The translations under genes were made by a program, and so were the position numbers. Under the pieces are notes generated by a model. That model worked only from the letters and a program-made list of their open reading frames with translations, did not search any database and was not told the DNA's origin. From contig DASUCV010000022.1 of NCBI GenBank assembly GCA_036275915.1, positions 248,001-312,000 on the forward strand: a stretch of 64,000 nucleotides of DNA. Reading direction: 5' to 3'. The stretch is from Candidatus Polarisedimenticolaceae bacterium. GTDB lineage: Bacteria > Acidobacteriota > Polarisedimenticolia > Polarisedimenticolales > DASRJG01. Positions 18,214-26,912 of this stretch are shown here, piece by piece. Every line of letters starts with the position of its first letter. The stretch's first letter is position 1.

Positions 18214-18263
18214 GATCCTCCCTATATAGATGATAGAGCCATAGCTTAAATTATTTAAATTCC
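18214..18263 (-). promoter_or_regulatory. AT-rich putative promoter and RBS region of the aldehyde dehydrogenase gene
   Basis: This is an abrupt AT-rich island in an otherwise GC-rich region. On the minus strand it reads AATTTAAATAATTTAAG, then TATCAT and TATATA, then the Shine-Dalgarno GGGAGGATC. TATCAT is a possible -10, because TATATA would lie too close to the ribosome-binding site. Partial symmetry in the A/T block could mark an operator. No -35 hexamer is clear. Confidence 0.35.
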
Positions 18264-18299
18264 GTAAGGGCTGGACCAGGCGGGGAGGGCGCTTCCCAC

Positions 18300-19319
18300 T
18301 CAACCGGCCTTGAGCAGCTTGAGAACCGCCGCCTCGTGGAAGGCGAGGTCGTCCTTCTCCTCGGCACCGGCGAGCTTGCCCGCGGCGAAGGCCGCGAGGA
18401 CGAGCGGGTGGATGTAGTGCTTGCGGCAGGTTGCGGGCGTGTTGCCGAGGCGCTGGGCGACCGACTTCACCGCGGCGACGATGCGGCGGTTCGCATCGGT
18501 CTCCTCGCCGGCGCCGCTCAGGATCTGCGACGCCATCACCGTTCCGGCCCACGTCCGGAAGTCCTTGGCCGTGAACTCCCCGCCCATGACCTCGCGCAGG
18601 TAATCGTTGACGTCGGACGAGCTGATCGACTGCACCGTGCCGTCGTCGTCGAGGTACTGGAAGAGGTCCTGGCCGGGGAGCGCGCGAACGCGCTTGACGA
18701 TCGCCGCGAGCCGGCGATCCGCGACCTCGACCTCGTGCTCCTTCCCGCTCTTCCCCTTGAACTTGAACGTGACCTTCGTACCCGAGATCCGCACGTGCCG
18801 GTCGCGCAGCGTCGTGAGCCCGAACGATTCGTTGTCCCGGGCGTATTCCTCGTTCCCCACACGGATCAAGGTCAGCTCGAGGAGGCGCACGACGGTCCCG
18901 AGCACCTTGGCGCGCGAGAGCTTGCGCTCGGCCAGGTCCTCGTCGATCCGCTTGCGCAGCGCGGGGAGCGCTTCGCCGAACGCGATCATGTGCTCGTACT
19001 TGTCCTCGTCCCGGACGGCGCGCCACTTCGGGTGATAGCGGTACTGCTTGCGCCCGCGCGCATCGCGCGCGGTCACCTGGATGTGGCCGTTCTCGGAGGG
19101 ACAGATCCAGACGTCCTTCCATGCGGGCGGGATCACGAGCGTGCGCATCCGCTTCACGATCTTCTTGTCGCGGATCGGGTGTCCGTCCGCGTCGATGTAG
19201 ACGAATCCCCCGCCCCACGTCTTGCGGCGATAGCCCGGCGTCGCATCGGAGACGTAACGGAGGCCGGCGGCTTTCGCCGACTCGATGGGGTCGATGCGGG
19301 CGTGTCGCTTCCGGGACAT
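18300..19319 (-). CDS. DNA topoisomerase IB (eukaryote/poxvirus-like)
   Basis: 339 residues from ATG 19319; an upstream in-frame start adds ten unlikely residues. The N-terminal domain has GYRRKTWGGGFVYIDADG and TLVIPPAWKDVWICP. The catalytic domain holds LIRVGNEEYARDNESFGLTT, ISGTKVTFKFKGKSGKEH, then RTWAGTVMAS and the active-site Tyr in ATCRKHYIHP (about 312). These match the bacterial single-subunit type IB topoisomerases, which relax supercoils through a 3'-phosphotyrosyl intermediate. The gene stands alone between a kelch protein and the aldehyde dehydrogenase. Length and motifs are typical, with nothing missing. Confidence 0.95.
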   Translation of the reverse strand: MSRKRHARIDPIESAKAAGLRYVSDATPGYRRKTWGGGFVYIDADGHPIRDKKIVKRMRTLVIPPAWKDVWICPSENGHIQVTARDARGRKQYRYHPKWRAVRDEDKYEHMIAFGEALPALRKRIDEDLAERKLSRAKVLGTVVRLLELTLIRVGNEEYARDNESFGLTTLRDRHVRISGTKVTFKFKGKSGKEHEVEVADRRLAAIVKRVRALPGQDLFQYLDDDGTVQSISSSDVNDYLREVMGGEFTAKDFRTWAGTVMASQILSGAGEETDANRRIVAAVKSVAQRLGNTPATCRKHYIHPLVLAAFAAGKLAGAEEKDDLAFHEAAVLKLLKAG

Positions 19320-19357
19320 CCGCCCATCATGCGCGGCGGCGGCCCGCACGGCGAGTC

Positions 19358-22300
19358 TCAGGGGCAGGAGGCTCCGGACGCCGCGATGCCGGCGTCTCGC
19401 GAGGCCACTTGTCTCGGTGCACCCGAGTCGAACGTGGACGCCTCACCGGGCCGTCCCGAGCGAGCGAGATACCAGAACCCTTGTCCGACTGCGGGGACCG
19501 TGGGATCGAACGACGTCGAGACCGGCGTGTCGTTGGCGAGGCATGCCGTCGTCGCCGCCGCGAAATTGCCCCCGCTGCTTCGGAGAATCCCGAGGTCGCC
19601 GCGAACGACGTCGTAGCTGGTGGCCTCGGGAAGCAGGTACCAAGAGACGCGATCGCCCGTCGCGGTGTGATCGACGAAGAGGATGGGCAATCGCAGTGGC
19701 GGCGGTGCGGAGCAACCGCAGTAGACCCCACCGGAATCGGATAGACCGCTCTGGCCGCCCCCCGGTCCTTCTCCTCCGAAGACGATGAGCCGCGTTCCGT
19801 CTGATACCGCACCACTTTGAACGCAACCGAGCGGCGCGCCGCTCGTGTTCATCGCTGACCAACTGTTCGCGGTGTCATCAAAGATACGTCCATCGCCGGT
19901 CGGGTTCGGCCAAGCGTTGTCGTCTCCCCAGAACGCGATGCCGCCGCAAACCGCGACGCCTTGTCGGACCTGGAGCCAAGTGTCGGAGTCGGGCAGCCCG
20001 CTCCATGTGTCCTGATATGGATCGTAGCGGTCGCCGGTCACGCGTAGACCGTTGACATCGCCGAACGCGTGAATCAAAGCGCGGCCGGACCACGACGCCG
20101 CGCCGTTATTGAGCCGGAGCGCGCCGGTATCGCGGTTCCCAGTCCATAGGTCCCGATCGGGGTCGTAGCGAGCGCCGCCGAAGTCCAGGGCCGACGCGGT
20201 GTTCCCGCCGGCGATGACCATCTCGCGACCGGTCCATGCGGCGACATGGTAGGCGCGAGCCGACGGGGCCCCGCTCGCGCTCATCGGGAACCAGAGATCG
20301 CTCGCGGGGTGGTATCGACCGCCGTCACCGAGATTCTGGCTACCCGTCGTGATCCCGCCCCACACGATCATGTCGGTTCCGGTCCAGACCGTCGTATGCC
20401 ATTCCCGTGGTAGCGGCTGTCCCACGGTGCTCATCGGACTCCAGCTGTCGCCTGCTGGGTCGTACCGTCCACCCCCGTTCGTCGGACGCTCGCTCCCGAC
20501 CGCCGGATCGAACTCGCCGCCGCCCCAAACGACCATGCGTGAGCCGGTCCAGACCGCCGAAGGGTCCCAGCGATCCGTCGGTGCGCCGGCCATCGAGAGC
20601 GCGGTCCACGTGTCGGTCGCCGGCTCGTATCGACCGGCGTCGAGCTGCTCCGGAAACGCGTTCGTATATCCGCCCCAGACGATCATCTCGGATCCGGTCC
20701 AGATGGTCGCCTGACGTGACCGCGGTGCCGGCCGCCACGTCGAGCGCACCGGAAGCCATGTATCGCCGACCGGGTCGTAGCGTCCTCCGTTGTGGCTCAA
20801 TCCCAGAGGACCGCTTCCACCGAACGTGATCATCCGTGTGCCGGTCCAGACCGCCGTGCTCGCGCTGTTCGACGGCGCGCCGCTCGTCGTCATGGCCTGC
20901 CAGCTGTCCGCCGCCGGATCGTAACGGCTGCCGGTCGCCGTCGATCCTGCGGGACCGTAGCCTCCCCACAGGACCATCCGCGAACCCGTCCACACCGCGA
21001 CATGGTTATCGCGAGCGACCGGAGCTCCGGCGCTCGCCATCGTCGACCAGTGGTTGTTCTGAGTCTTGTAGCGTGCTCCGTCACCGAGATCGACGCCGTT
21101 CGCATCGACTCCGCCCCACACGATGAGCTCGGTGCCGCTCCAGACACCCGTGAAATAGTAACGGCCGGCCGGCGCGCCGGAGCTGGCCATCGCCGACCAG
21201 GAGTCCGTCGACGGCTTGTACCTCGCTCCCGAGCTCAAGGCGGTGGTGTTCGCCTGGTCGTCCAGACCGAACCCGCCCCAGACAGCCATCTCGGATCCCG
21301 TCCATACGGCGACGTGGATAGCGCGCGGAGTCGGGGCCCCCGTAGCGCTGACGGCGACCCAGCTGTCGGTGGCGGGGCGGTAGCGCGCCCCATCGCCGAG
21401 GTACTGGCCCGAATCGTCCGACCCTCCCCATACGATCATCTCGGTTCCGCTCCACACCGCTGCGGCTTGTTGGCGAAAACCTGGTGCGCCCGTCAAGGAC
21501 GTCGCGACCCAGCTGTCGGTCACCGGGTTGTAGCGCCCGCCGCTGCCGGGACCGGAAGTACTGTCGGTGTAGTTGATACCGCCCCAGACGATCATCTCCG
21601 TTCCGCTCCACACGGCGACGTGCCAGGCGCGAGGCGACGGCGCGCCGACGCGGGAGATCGGCGTCCACGTGTCGGTCGCGGGGCTGTATTTCCATCCGTC
21701 GTCGAAGAGCGCGACACCCAAGCCGCCCCACACGATCACCTCGCTCCCGTCCCACACCATGGTGTGGCCCGTGCGCGACGCCGGAAACTCGGGATCCATG
21801 AGCGACCATGTGTCCGGCGTGCACGTGGAATCCGGGCTGAGGTCGGGAAGCGCACCCGGATCGAGCGGCGCGATGTCGGCGACACCGCGTCCCGCGCTCT
21901 CGCGGTCGAGCCATTCGTCGAAGCTCCGCTTCTTCCAGACGGCGACCGCGAGGTGGAGCGCGCGAGCATCCTTCGCCGTCACGCGCCATGCCAGGTATCT
22001 CGAGCCGCCGTCCGTGACGTCGCTCCACGGTCCCACGGGAATGCTCGCGAGCGCTTTCGTCGCCTCGGCCAGATCGAGCAACGCCGGTCGTCGTGACATC
22101 CCCGGCCACTGGAAGCGCCGATGAGAGAGGTCCTTCACGAACGCGTTCCAATCGCTTTGATCCGCTCGAACCACGAGGTCGACACACTGCGCACCGGCGG
22201 GACAGGCCTCGCCGGCGCCGCGTGCGTGCGAGACCGCCGCGGCCGCGAGGTCGCGGAGCGGTGCGTGGATCGTCGCATCGGAAGCGAAGGCGTCGCGGAG

Positions 22301-22696
22301 CATGCGGTCCGCGACGACGGGCCGTGCGATCGTCTCGGCGATCCGGCGCGGATCGTCTCCGAGCGCGCGGAACATCGCTCGCAACACCGCCGGGTCCTTC
22401 GAGCCTCGGATCATGCGCTCGAGCTCGGACCGCAAGTCGTCCTTCGAGATCCCGTGGCCGTAGCGCTCGAGGAGCAGCGCCGACTCCGTGAGCGTCCTCT
22501 CGACGCGTCGTCGAATCACTCCTTCCGGCACGGCGACCTCGAAAGGAGGCCGCGTGGCGTCCTTCGCTCCCGGCCAGGTCCGTCGCTCGAATCGGAGCCG
22601 CTCGATTGCCGCGAGATCGCCGACGCGATCCGGCGATGCACCGTCGCCGGTCGAGGACGCAGCCATGAGCCATACGGCAGCGATGAGGTTGATCAC
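19358..22696 (-). CDS. Secreted kelch-like beta-propeller protein with SurA-like N-terminal region
   Basis: 1112 residues with a signal peptide (INLIAAVWLMAASSTGDG). Residues 30-250 are helical (VAVPEGVIRRRVERTLTESA, LERMIRGSKDPAVLRAMF, RALGDDPRRIAETIARPVV), an arrangement seen in other acidobacterial exported proteins and similar to parvulin/SurA-type N-domains. From about 300 to 1000 I count 14 kelch-like units such as RAWHVAVWSGTEMIVWGGI. They form one or two beta-propellers. The C-terminus is the shared FN3-like module, with ATSYDVVRGDLGIL, GQGFWYLARSG and a final SCP. Kelch propellers bind proteins or glycans; no catalytic residues are evident. Confidence 0.88.
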   Translation of the reverse strand: MINLIAAVWLMAASSTGDGASPDRVGDLAAIERLRFERRTWPGAKDATRPPFEVAVPEGVIRRRVERTLTESALLLERYGHGISKDDLRSELERMIRGSKDPAVLRAMFRALGDDPRRIAETIARPVVADRMLRDAFASDATIHAPLRDLAAAAVSHARGAGEACPAGAQCVDLVVRADQSDWNAFVKDLSHRRFQWPGMSRRPALLDLAEATKALASIPVGPWSDVTDGGSRYLAWRVTAKDARALHLAVAVWKKRSFDEWLDRESAGRGVADIAPLDPGALPDLSPDSTCTPDTWSLMDPEFPASRTGHTMVWDGSEVIVWGGLGVALFDDGWKYSPATDTWTPISRVGAPSPRAWHVAVWSGTEMIVWGGINYTDSTSGPGSGGRYNPVTDSWVATSLTGAPGFRQQAAAVWSGTEMIVWGGSDDSGQYLGDGARYRPATDSWVAVSATGAPTPRAIHVAVWTGSEMAVWGGFGLDDQANTTALSSGARYKPSTDSWSAMASSGAPAGRYYFTGVWSGTELIVWGGVDANGVDLGDGARYKTQNNHWSTMASAGAPVARDNHVAVWTGSRMVLWGGYGPAGSTATGSRYDPAADSWQAMTTSGAPSNSASTAVWTGTRMITFGGSGPLGLSHNGGRYDPVGDTWLPVRSTWRPAPRSRQATIWTGSEMIVWGGYTNAFPEQLDAGRYEPATDTWTALSMAGAPTDRWDPSAVWTGSRMVVWGGGEFDPAVGSERPTNGGGRYDPAGDSWSPMSTVGQPLPREWHTTVWTGTDMIVWGGITTGSQNLGDGGRYHPASDLWFPMSASGAPSARAYHVAAWTGREMVIAGGNTASALDFGGARYDPDRDLWTGNRDTGALRLNNGAASWSGRALIHAFGDVNGLRVTGDRYDPYQDTWSGLPDSDTWLQVRQGVAVCGGIAFWGDDNAWPNPTGDGRIFDDTANSWSAMNTSGAPLGCVQSGAVSDGTRLIVFGGEGPGGGQSGLSDSGGVYCGCSAPPPLRLPILFVDHTATGDRVSWYLLPEATSYDVVRGDLGILRSSGGNFAAATTACLANDTPVSTSFDPTVPAVGQGFWYLARSGRPGEASTFDSGAPRQVASRDAGIAASGASCP

Positions 22697-22744
22697 GGAT
22701 CCCCCCTTGTCGCGCGCTCGCCGACCCTGTTCGTTGCCGGGAAT

Positions 22745-23479
22745 CTACCGCGAAGGCGTCGTGCTGGGAACCGTGAATCGCGAATCGGCGATCGGGGGAT
22801 TGATCTCGACCTTGTCGACGTCGAGAACGAGGTGGTTCGGACGGCCTTCCGCCGCCACCTCGACGTGACCGGGGAAGAGCGCGCCGCCGGTCATCTTGAA
22901 GTCGCCAAAAGTCGTCACGATGGCGACGGGGCTCCCGCGGAGCTGCCGCGTCGAGTCGGTGCGCACGAGACGGGACGTCTTCGTGTCGATGTAGTCGTAG
23001 CGGATGTCGCCGCTCTTGAGCGTGACCTTGAGCTTGTACGCCGGACGGCCGTCGACCGGCTCGGTCGCGGCCAGCTCGACCTTGTGTCCCTTCGCCTTCC
23101 AGTCGACGAGCGGTCCCTCGATGTCGGCCTGCTCGACCGCCTCGGCCACCGCCTCCGGCGGAAGCGCATGCGCATCGACGTCGCCCTGGAACGGCGAGAC
23201 CTGCCAGCCGCGCGTCCCGTCCGACGCGAAGACCGCGGTGATCCCCTGGAGCGTGAACTCGAAGCGCGTCTTGCCGGGGCGCTTCAGCTCGCGCATGACG
23301 ACCGCGTTCCGCCCCGGCCCGGCGGTCGCGTGCCCTTGCTGGCGGAGAGTCTGGATCGAGCGAATCTTCGCCAGGCCGCCTCGCGACGCGACGTAGCCGG
23401 CAACGATCGTATCGACCGTGGGAGCCGCAGGCGCCGGCGTCGAAGCCGCCGCCGCGAGGAGCGCGATCGCGAGGATCAT
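22745..23479 (-). CDS. Exported LolA/MucB-like outer-membrane lipoprotein-sorting-type protein
   Basis: 244 residues from ATG 23479, which overlaps the upstream TGA as ATGA. The signal peptide is MILAIALLAAAASTPAPA. The mature part has VDTIVAGYVASRGGLAKIRS, then alternating beta strands (KTRFEFTLQGITAVFASDG, WKAKGHKVELAATEPVDG, YKLKVTLKSGDIRYDYIDTK) and GALFPGHVEV. This is the half-barrel pattern of LolA/LppX/MucB-type proteins, which bind lipid or lipoprotein in the periplasm. No classical Lol operon is adjacent, so a sorting role is inferred only from fold. It is translationally coupled to the coiled-coil gene upstream. Confidence 0.75.
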   Translation of the reverse strand: MILAIALLAAAASTPAPAAPTVDTIVAGYVASRGGLAKIRSIQTLRQQGHATAGPGRNAVVMRELKRPGKTRFEFTLQGITAVFASDGTRGWQVSPFQGDVDAHALPPEAVAEAVEQADIEGPLVDWKAKGHKVELAATEPVDGRPAYKLKVTLKSGDIRYDYIDTKTSRLVRTDSTRQLRGSPVAIVTTFGDFKMTGGALFPGHVEVAAEGRPNHLVLDVDKVEINPPIADSRFTVPSTTPSR

Positions 23480-24234
23480 TTCTTGATCGTCCCCCCGCCG
23501 TACTTCGGCGCCAGGTTGAGCGTGGCGGTGCCGTTCCCCATCGGGGCGGTCGGCCAGTACGTCATCCCGTAGCCCCATCCGCCCCAATAAACGGGATCCT
23601 GCCGGCGACGCAGCTCTTCCTCTTCCTTCGCCTTCTTCTCGGCCTCGTCCGCGCGCGCCTGCGCCTCGCGCGCCGCGTTCTCGGCCGCGATCGCGCGGTG
23701 CTCGGCGTCGCGACGCGCCCGCTCGTTGGCGTCGTTCTGCTGGGCCACCTGCGCTTGCGCCGCCGTCATCCACTCGTTCTCGTATTTGACGTAGCCGCGC
23801 GCGCGATAGCTCTCCTCTTCGGTGACCCACTTCCCGTCCAGGGAGACGAATCCGAGGGCCTTCCGCGCGGCGGGATCGTCGGGAGCCACGGCGAGAACCT
23901 TCTGGTACGCGGCTCTAGACTGCGATGCGAGGCCCTGCTGGGACGCCCACTGGCCGAGGCTGCGCCAGCCGTTGACGTCGCCGGCCTTCAGCTTCGCGGC
24001 GCGCTCGTCATACTCGTCGAGATGGGACTTCCCCTTCACGATCTTCTCGACGCGTGACGCGGGAACGCCGATCACGCCGTCGCCGACGTCGACCTTCACC
24101 GTGTCGGCGGTCTGCTCGACGATGCGTCCTTCGATCGAGCCGGCGTCCTTCAGGAAGACCTGGTCCGCCAGGGCGACGCCCGGGACGAGGAGCAGGAGAT
24201 ACGCGAGCTTTCTCAAGAACGGAAAGGCTAGCAC
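23476..24234 (-). CDS. Exported Sm-like/coiled-coil protein of unknown function
   Basis: About 252 residues if it starts at GTG 24234 (VLAFPFLRKLAYLLLLVPGV then ALA-D); the open frame continues to 24285. After the signal peptide comes a beta domain (DQVFLKDAGSIEGRIVEQ, VKVDVGDGVIGVPASRVEKI) and a short tetratricopeptide-like segment (SLGQWASQQGLASQSRAAYQ). A Trp-containing repeat follows (LDGKWVTEEESYRARGYV and KYENEWMTAAQ). A charged coiled coil (about 175-215, RARRDAEHRAIAAENAA) and a Gly/Trp-rich tail (YWGGWGYGMTYWP) end the protein. The GKWVTEEE-type repeat is frequent in exported proteins of Planctomycetota and Acidobacteriota. Function is unknown. Confidence 0.7.
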   Translation of the reverse strand: MLAFPFLRKLAYLLLLVPGVALADQVFLKDAGSIEGRIVEQTADTVKVDVGDGVIGVPASRVEKIVKGKSHLDEYDERAAKLKAGDVNGWRSLGQWASQQGLASQSRAAYQKVLAVAPDDPAARKALGFVSLDGKWVTEEESYRARGYVKYENEWMTAAQAQVAQQNDANERARRDAEHRAIAAENAAREAQARADEAEKKAKEEEELRRRQDPVYWGGWGYGMTYWPTAPMGNGTATLNLAPKYGGGTIKK

Positions 24235-24287
24235 GGGTGACGGGTCCGGCGCCCCGACTGCGTCCTGAGAGGTAGGAGGATCCACTC

Positions 24288-26258
24288 ATGGCGCACCGCA
24301 GTCTCGTGCTCCCGCTCGCGGCCCTCTGGGTCGCTTCGTCGATCGCCGCGACGCCGCCCGCCACCGTGAACTATCAGGGGGTGCTTCGCGATCAAAACGA
24401 CAAGCCGCTCTCAGGCACGTATGACATGACGTTCCGGTTCATGGACGCCGCCACGGCGGGGAACGAGATTCTCGTCGACCAGCACGTCGCGCCGGCCGGC
24501 GTTCCGGTCAGCGGAGGGCTCTTCAACGTCGTTCTGGGCTCCGGCAGCGTGACGGACGGGGCCGGCCCCGGCACGTACGCCACGCTCGACGCCGTCTTCC
24601 GCGATTACTCCGCCGTATGGCTCGAAGTGCGCGTGGGCGCGGAGACGCTGGCGCCACGGACCCGCATCCAGTCGGCGCCCTATGCGCTCAACGCGACGAA
24701 TGCGGTGACCGCGACCAACTCGAGCCAGCTCAACGGCCAAACGTCGGACTTCTACCTCGACACGTCGAGCACCTATCAGACGAAGAGCGGCGCGGTGATG
24801 TTCAGGAACTACGATCCCTCGATCCCCGCGGTCGCGGCATCGTGCGGCGGCGGCTCCTCGAACGGCTTCTCCACCGTCGGATGCTCGGAGACGGGCGGTT
24901 ACTTCGAAACTCACGGCAGTACCTCGACCGGCGTCGTCGCGATCGGCGACCAGTACGGATTGCGCTCCTACGGAGGCAGCGTCGGCGGCGTCATCGTCGG
25001 GCCGACGTGGGACAACTATGCGTACCTGGGCGACGCGCCCGACGGTGCCGGCATCGCGGTCGCCGGCGCCACGCGTGGTGTCTATTACAGCTCGAGCGGC
25101 GAGACCTACGGCGACCTCGGCTTCTTCGACGGCTCCAAGTACTACGGCCTTTGGGCGCACGGCTACTACACCGGCGGCTATTTCGAGAATACCTATTCGG
25201 GGACTCACACCTGGCTCGCCGACTCCGACGGCACGAGCGTCAAGGGGAATGGTTCCAAGAGCTTCATCCAGAATCACCCCGAGCGCGACGACCGCGCCAT
25301 CGTCTACGCGGCCCTCGAAGGGGACGAGGTCGGCACGTACACGCGCGGAACGGCGCGTACCGTTCACGGCGAGGCGCACGTCTCCTTGGGCGATACCTTC
25401 CGCTACGTCACCGACCCCGATCTCGGCTTGACCGTCTACGTCACGCCGATCGGCGCGCCGTCCCTCCTCTACGTCGCCGAGAAGTCGACGACCGGCATCG
25501 TGGTCAAGACCGCCGCGGGCGAGCCGGACGTCGCCTTCGACTGGATCGCGGTCGGCCTTCGCGTCGGCTTCGAGAACGTCAATGTCGTTCGCGAGAAGAC
25601 CGAGCCCTCCCCCGTCCCCACGATGACCGGCCTCCTCGAGGAGCAGGCGCGCCATCCCGAGCTGGCGCAGACGACCTCCCGCGCGCGCTTCGAGGCGATG
25701 GAGCGCGCCGCCGGACGCGAGGTGCCGGCGCACGCGCGCACCGACGCGCTCCTCGAGCAGATCAGGGCGGCCGACCACGGCGTCACCGAGAGTCCGAGCG
25801 CGAAGACGGCGCGTCTCCCCGGGATCGAGGCACGACGGACAAACGCGGCGACCCCGGCCTCGATCGAGCCTCGGGTGGAGGAAGCGGCGGCGGTCGCACC
25901 GCCCGCCGAGCTCGTCTTCCCCGCGAGCGAGCCGATCGACGCGGGCGATCTTCTCGCGCTCGATCCCGAGACTCCGGGCGCCCTCAGACGGGCGGTGAAC
26001 GCCGAGGTCGTCGGCGTCGCCGACGCGCCGTCCCGGATCGTCGACGGCTCCTCGACGGTCGCCGTGACGACCGGACGCTTCGCCATGGTCGCGGCCGACG
26101 CGGGAACGGGCGCGATTCATCCCGGCGATCTTCTGACCGCGTCGGCAACTCCCGGCCGCGCCATGAAGGCCAGGCCGGAGGTTCCGGCTCCGCTCGTCGG
26201 CCGTGCCCTCACGGCGCTCGAGGCGGGACAGGGGCTCGTGCGGGTGCTGCTGCCATGA
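24288..26258 (+). CDS. Secreted tail-fibre/spike-like protein with G2-like C-terminal region
   Basis: 656 residues; GGTAGGAGG lies 10 bases before ATG 24288. The signal peptide (LVLPLAALWVASSIAATPPA) is followed by NYQGVLRDQNDKPLSGTYDM, a motif of secreted trimeric-fibre-type proteins. A Gly/Ser/Tyr-rich stalk (about 170-310) comes next. A domain at about 322-440 has FIQNHPERDDRAIVYAALEG and TARTVHGEAHVSLGDTF. The C-terminal part (about 530-656) has AGDLLALDPETPGALRRA, HPGDLLTASATPGRAMKA and ends VRVLLP. These blocks are known from tail-spike-like and autoprocessing (peptidase G2-like) proteins of bacteria. Cleavage is not shown here. It is coupled by ATGA to the next gene. Confidence 0.8.
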   Translation: MAHRSLVLPLAALWVASSIAATPPATVNYQGVLRDQNDKPLSGTYDMTFRFMDAATAGNEILVDQHVAPAGVPVSGGLFNVVLGSGSVTDGAGPGTYATLDAVFRDYSAVWLEVRVGAETLAPRTRIQSAPYALNATNAVTATNSSQLNGQTSDFYLDTSSTYQTKSGAVMFRNYDPSIPAVAASCGGGSSNGFSTVGCSETGGYFETHGSTSTGVVAIGDQYGLRSYGGSVGGVIVGPTWDNYAYLGDAPDGAGIAVAGATRGVYYSSSGETYGDLGFFDGSKYYGLWAHGYYTGGYFENTYSGTHTWLADSDGTSVKGNGSKSFIQNHPERDDRAIVYAALEGDEVGTYTRGTARTVHGEAHVSLGDTFRYVTDPDLGLTVYVTPIGAPSLLYVAEKSTTGIVVKTAAGEPDVAFDWIAVGLRVGFENVNVVREKTEPSPVPTMTGLLEEQARHPELAQTTSRARFEAMERAAGREVPAHARTDALLEQIRAADHGVTESPSAKTARLPGIEARRTNAATPASIEPRVEEAAAVAPPAELVFPASEPIDAGDLLALDPETPGALRRAVNAEVVGVADAPSRIVDGSSTVAVTTGRFAMVAADAGTGAIHPGDLLTASATPGRAMKARPEVPAPLVGRALTALEAGQGLVRVLLP

Positions 26259-26797
26259 GAAAACCATTGATCATGGCGACGCTCTCGATCGCTCTGGCCG
26301 CGTCCGCCGCGGCACAGACGAGCGCGAGCTACAAGCTGAGCGAGACGGCGATCAACGACGGCGGGAACCCTACGGCCACGACCCTCGCGTCGGCTCATTT
26401 TCACGTGAAGCTCGACGCGATCGGCGACGGTGTCGTCGGGTCAGGCCTTACGAGCGCGTCCTTCCATGCCGACACCGGATTCGTCGGGCGCTATCGCCCG
26501 CCGGGCGAGGTGACGAGCCTGACGTGGAGCGGCAAGACAACGCTTCAGTGGAACCCCGAGCGCTCGATCGGGAAGTACGAGGTCTATCGAGACCTTCTCA
26601 CGGCCCTCCCCGGCGGCGCATTCGGAGGCTGCCTCGCGAGCGAGCTGACCGCCGAGTCGGCGACCGACGCCTCGACTCCGGTGACGGGGCAGGGCTGGTT
26701 CTACCTCGTGACCGCGCGCAACCGTCTCCGCGAAGAAGGCCCCAAGGGCTATCGCTCGGGCGGAATCGAGGAGGCGAATCCGTCGCCCTGTCCGTGA
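26255..26797 (+). CDS. Small secreted protein with FN3-like C-terminal module
   Basis: 180 residues from ATG 26255, which overlaps the previous TGA. The signal peptide is MRKPLIMATLSIALAASAAAQ. The first half is SASYKLSETAINDGGNPTA and TSASFHADTGFVGRYRPP, typical of small secreted partners of fibre-like proteins. The second half is the shared degenerate FN3-like module (LQWNPERSIGKYEVYRD, GCLASEL, GQGWFYLVTARN) ending SPCP. It is the shortest carrier of this module in the window. Co-translation with the upstream fibre-like gene suggests the two act together at the cell surface. No enzyme signature is present. Confidence 0.8.
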   Translation: MRKPLIMATLSIALAASAAAQTSASYKLSETAINDGGNPTATTLASAHFHVKLDAIGDGVVGSGLTSASFHADTGFVGRYRPPGEVTSLTWSGKTTLQWNPERSIGKYEVYRDLLTALPGGAFGGCLASELTAESATDASTPVTGQGWFYLVTARNRLREEGPKGYRSGGIEEANPSPCP

Positions 26798-26912
26798 GCG
26801 ATTCACACGGCGGATCGACGGCGTCGTGCGCCGGCCCCGCCGAGGTCACGGTCCAGCAGGTCAAGAACCTCCACCACGCACTGTCCCCTCCTTGCGGTAG
26901 CATCCGCGGTCG

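Noticed and set aside
24617-26797. A longer frame joined to the small CP-ending protein
   Set aside because: Only the part after ATG 26255 has a signal peptide and family features. The upstream part is an Arg-rich shadow of the fibre-like gene.
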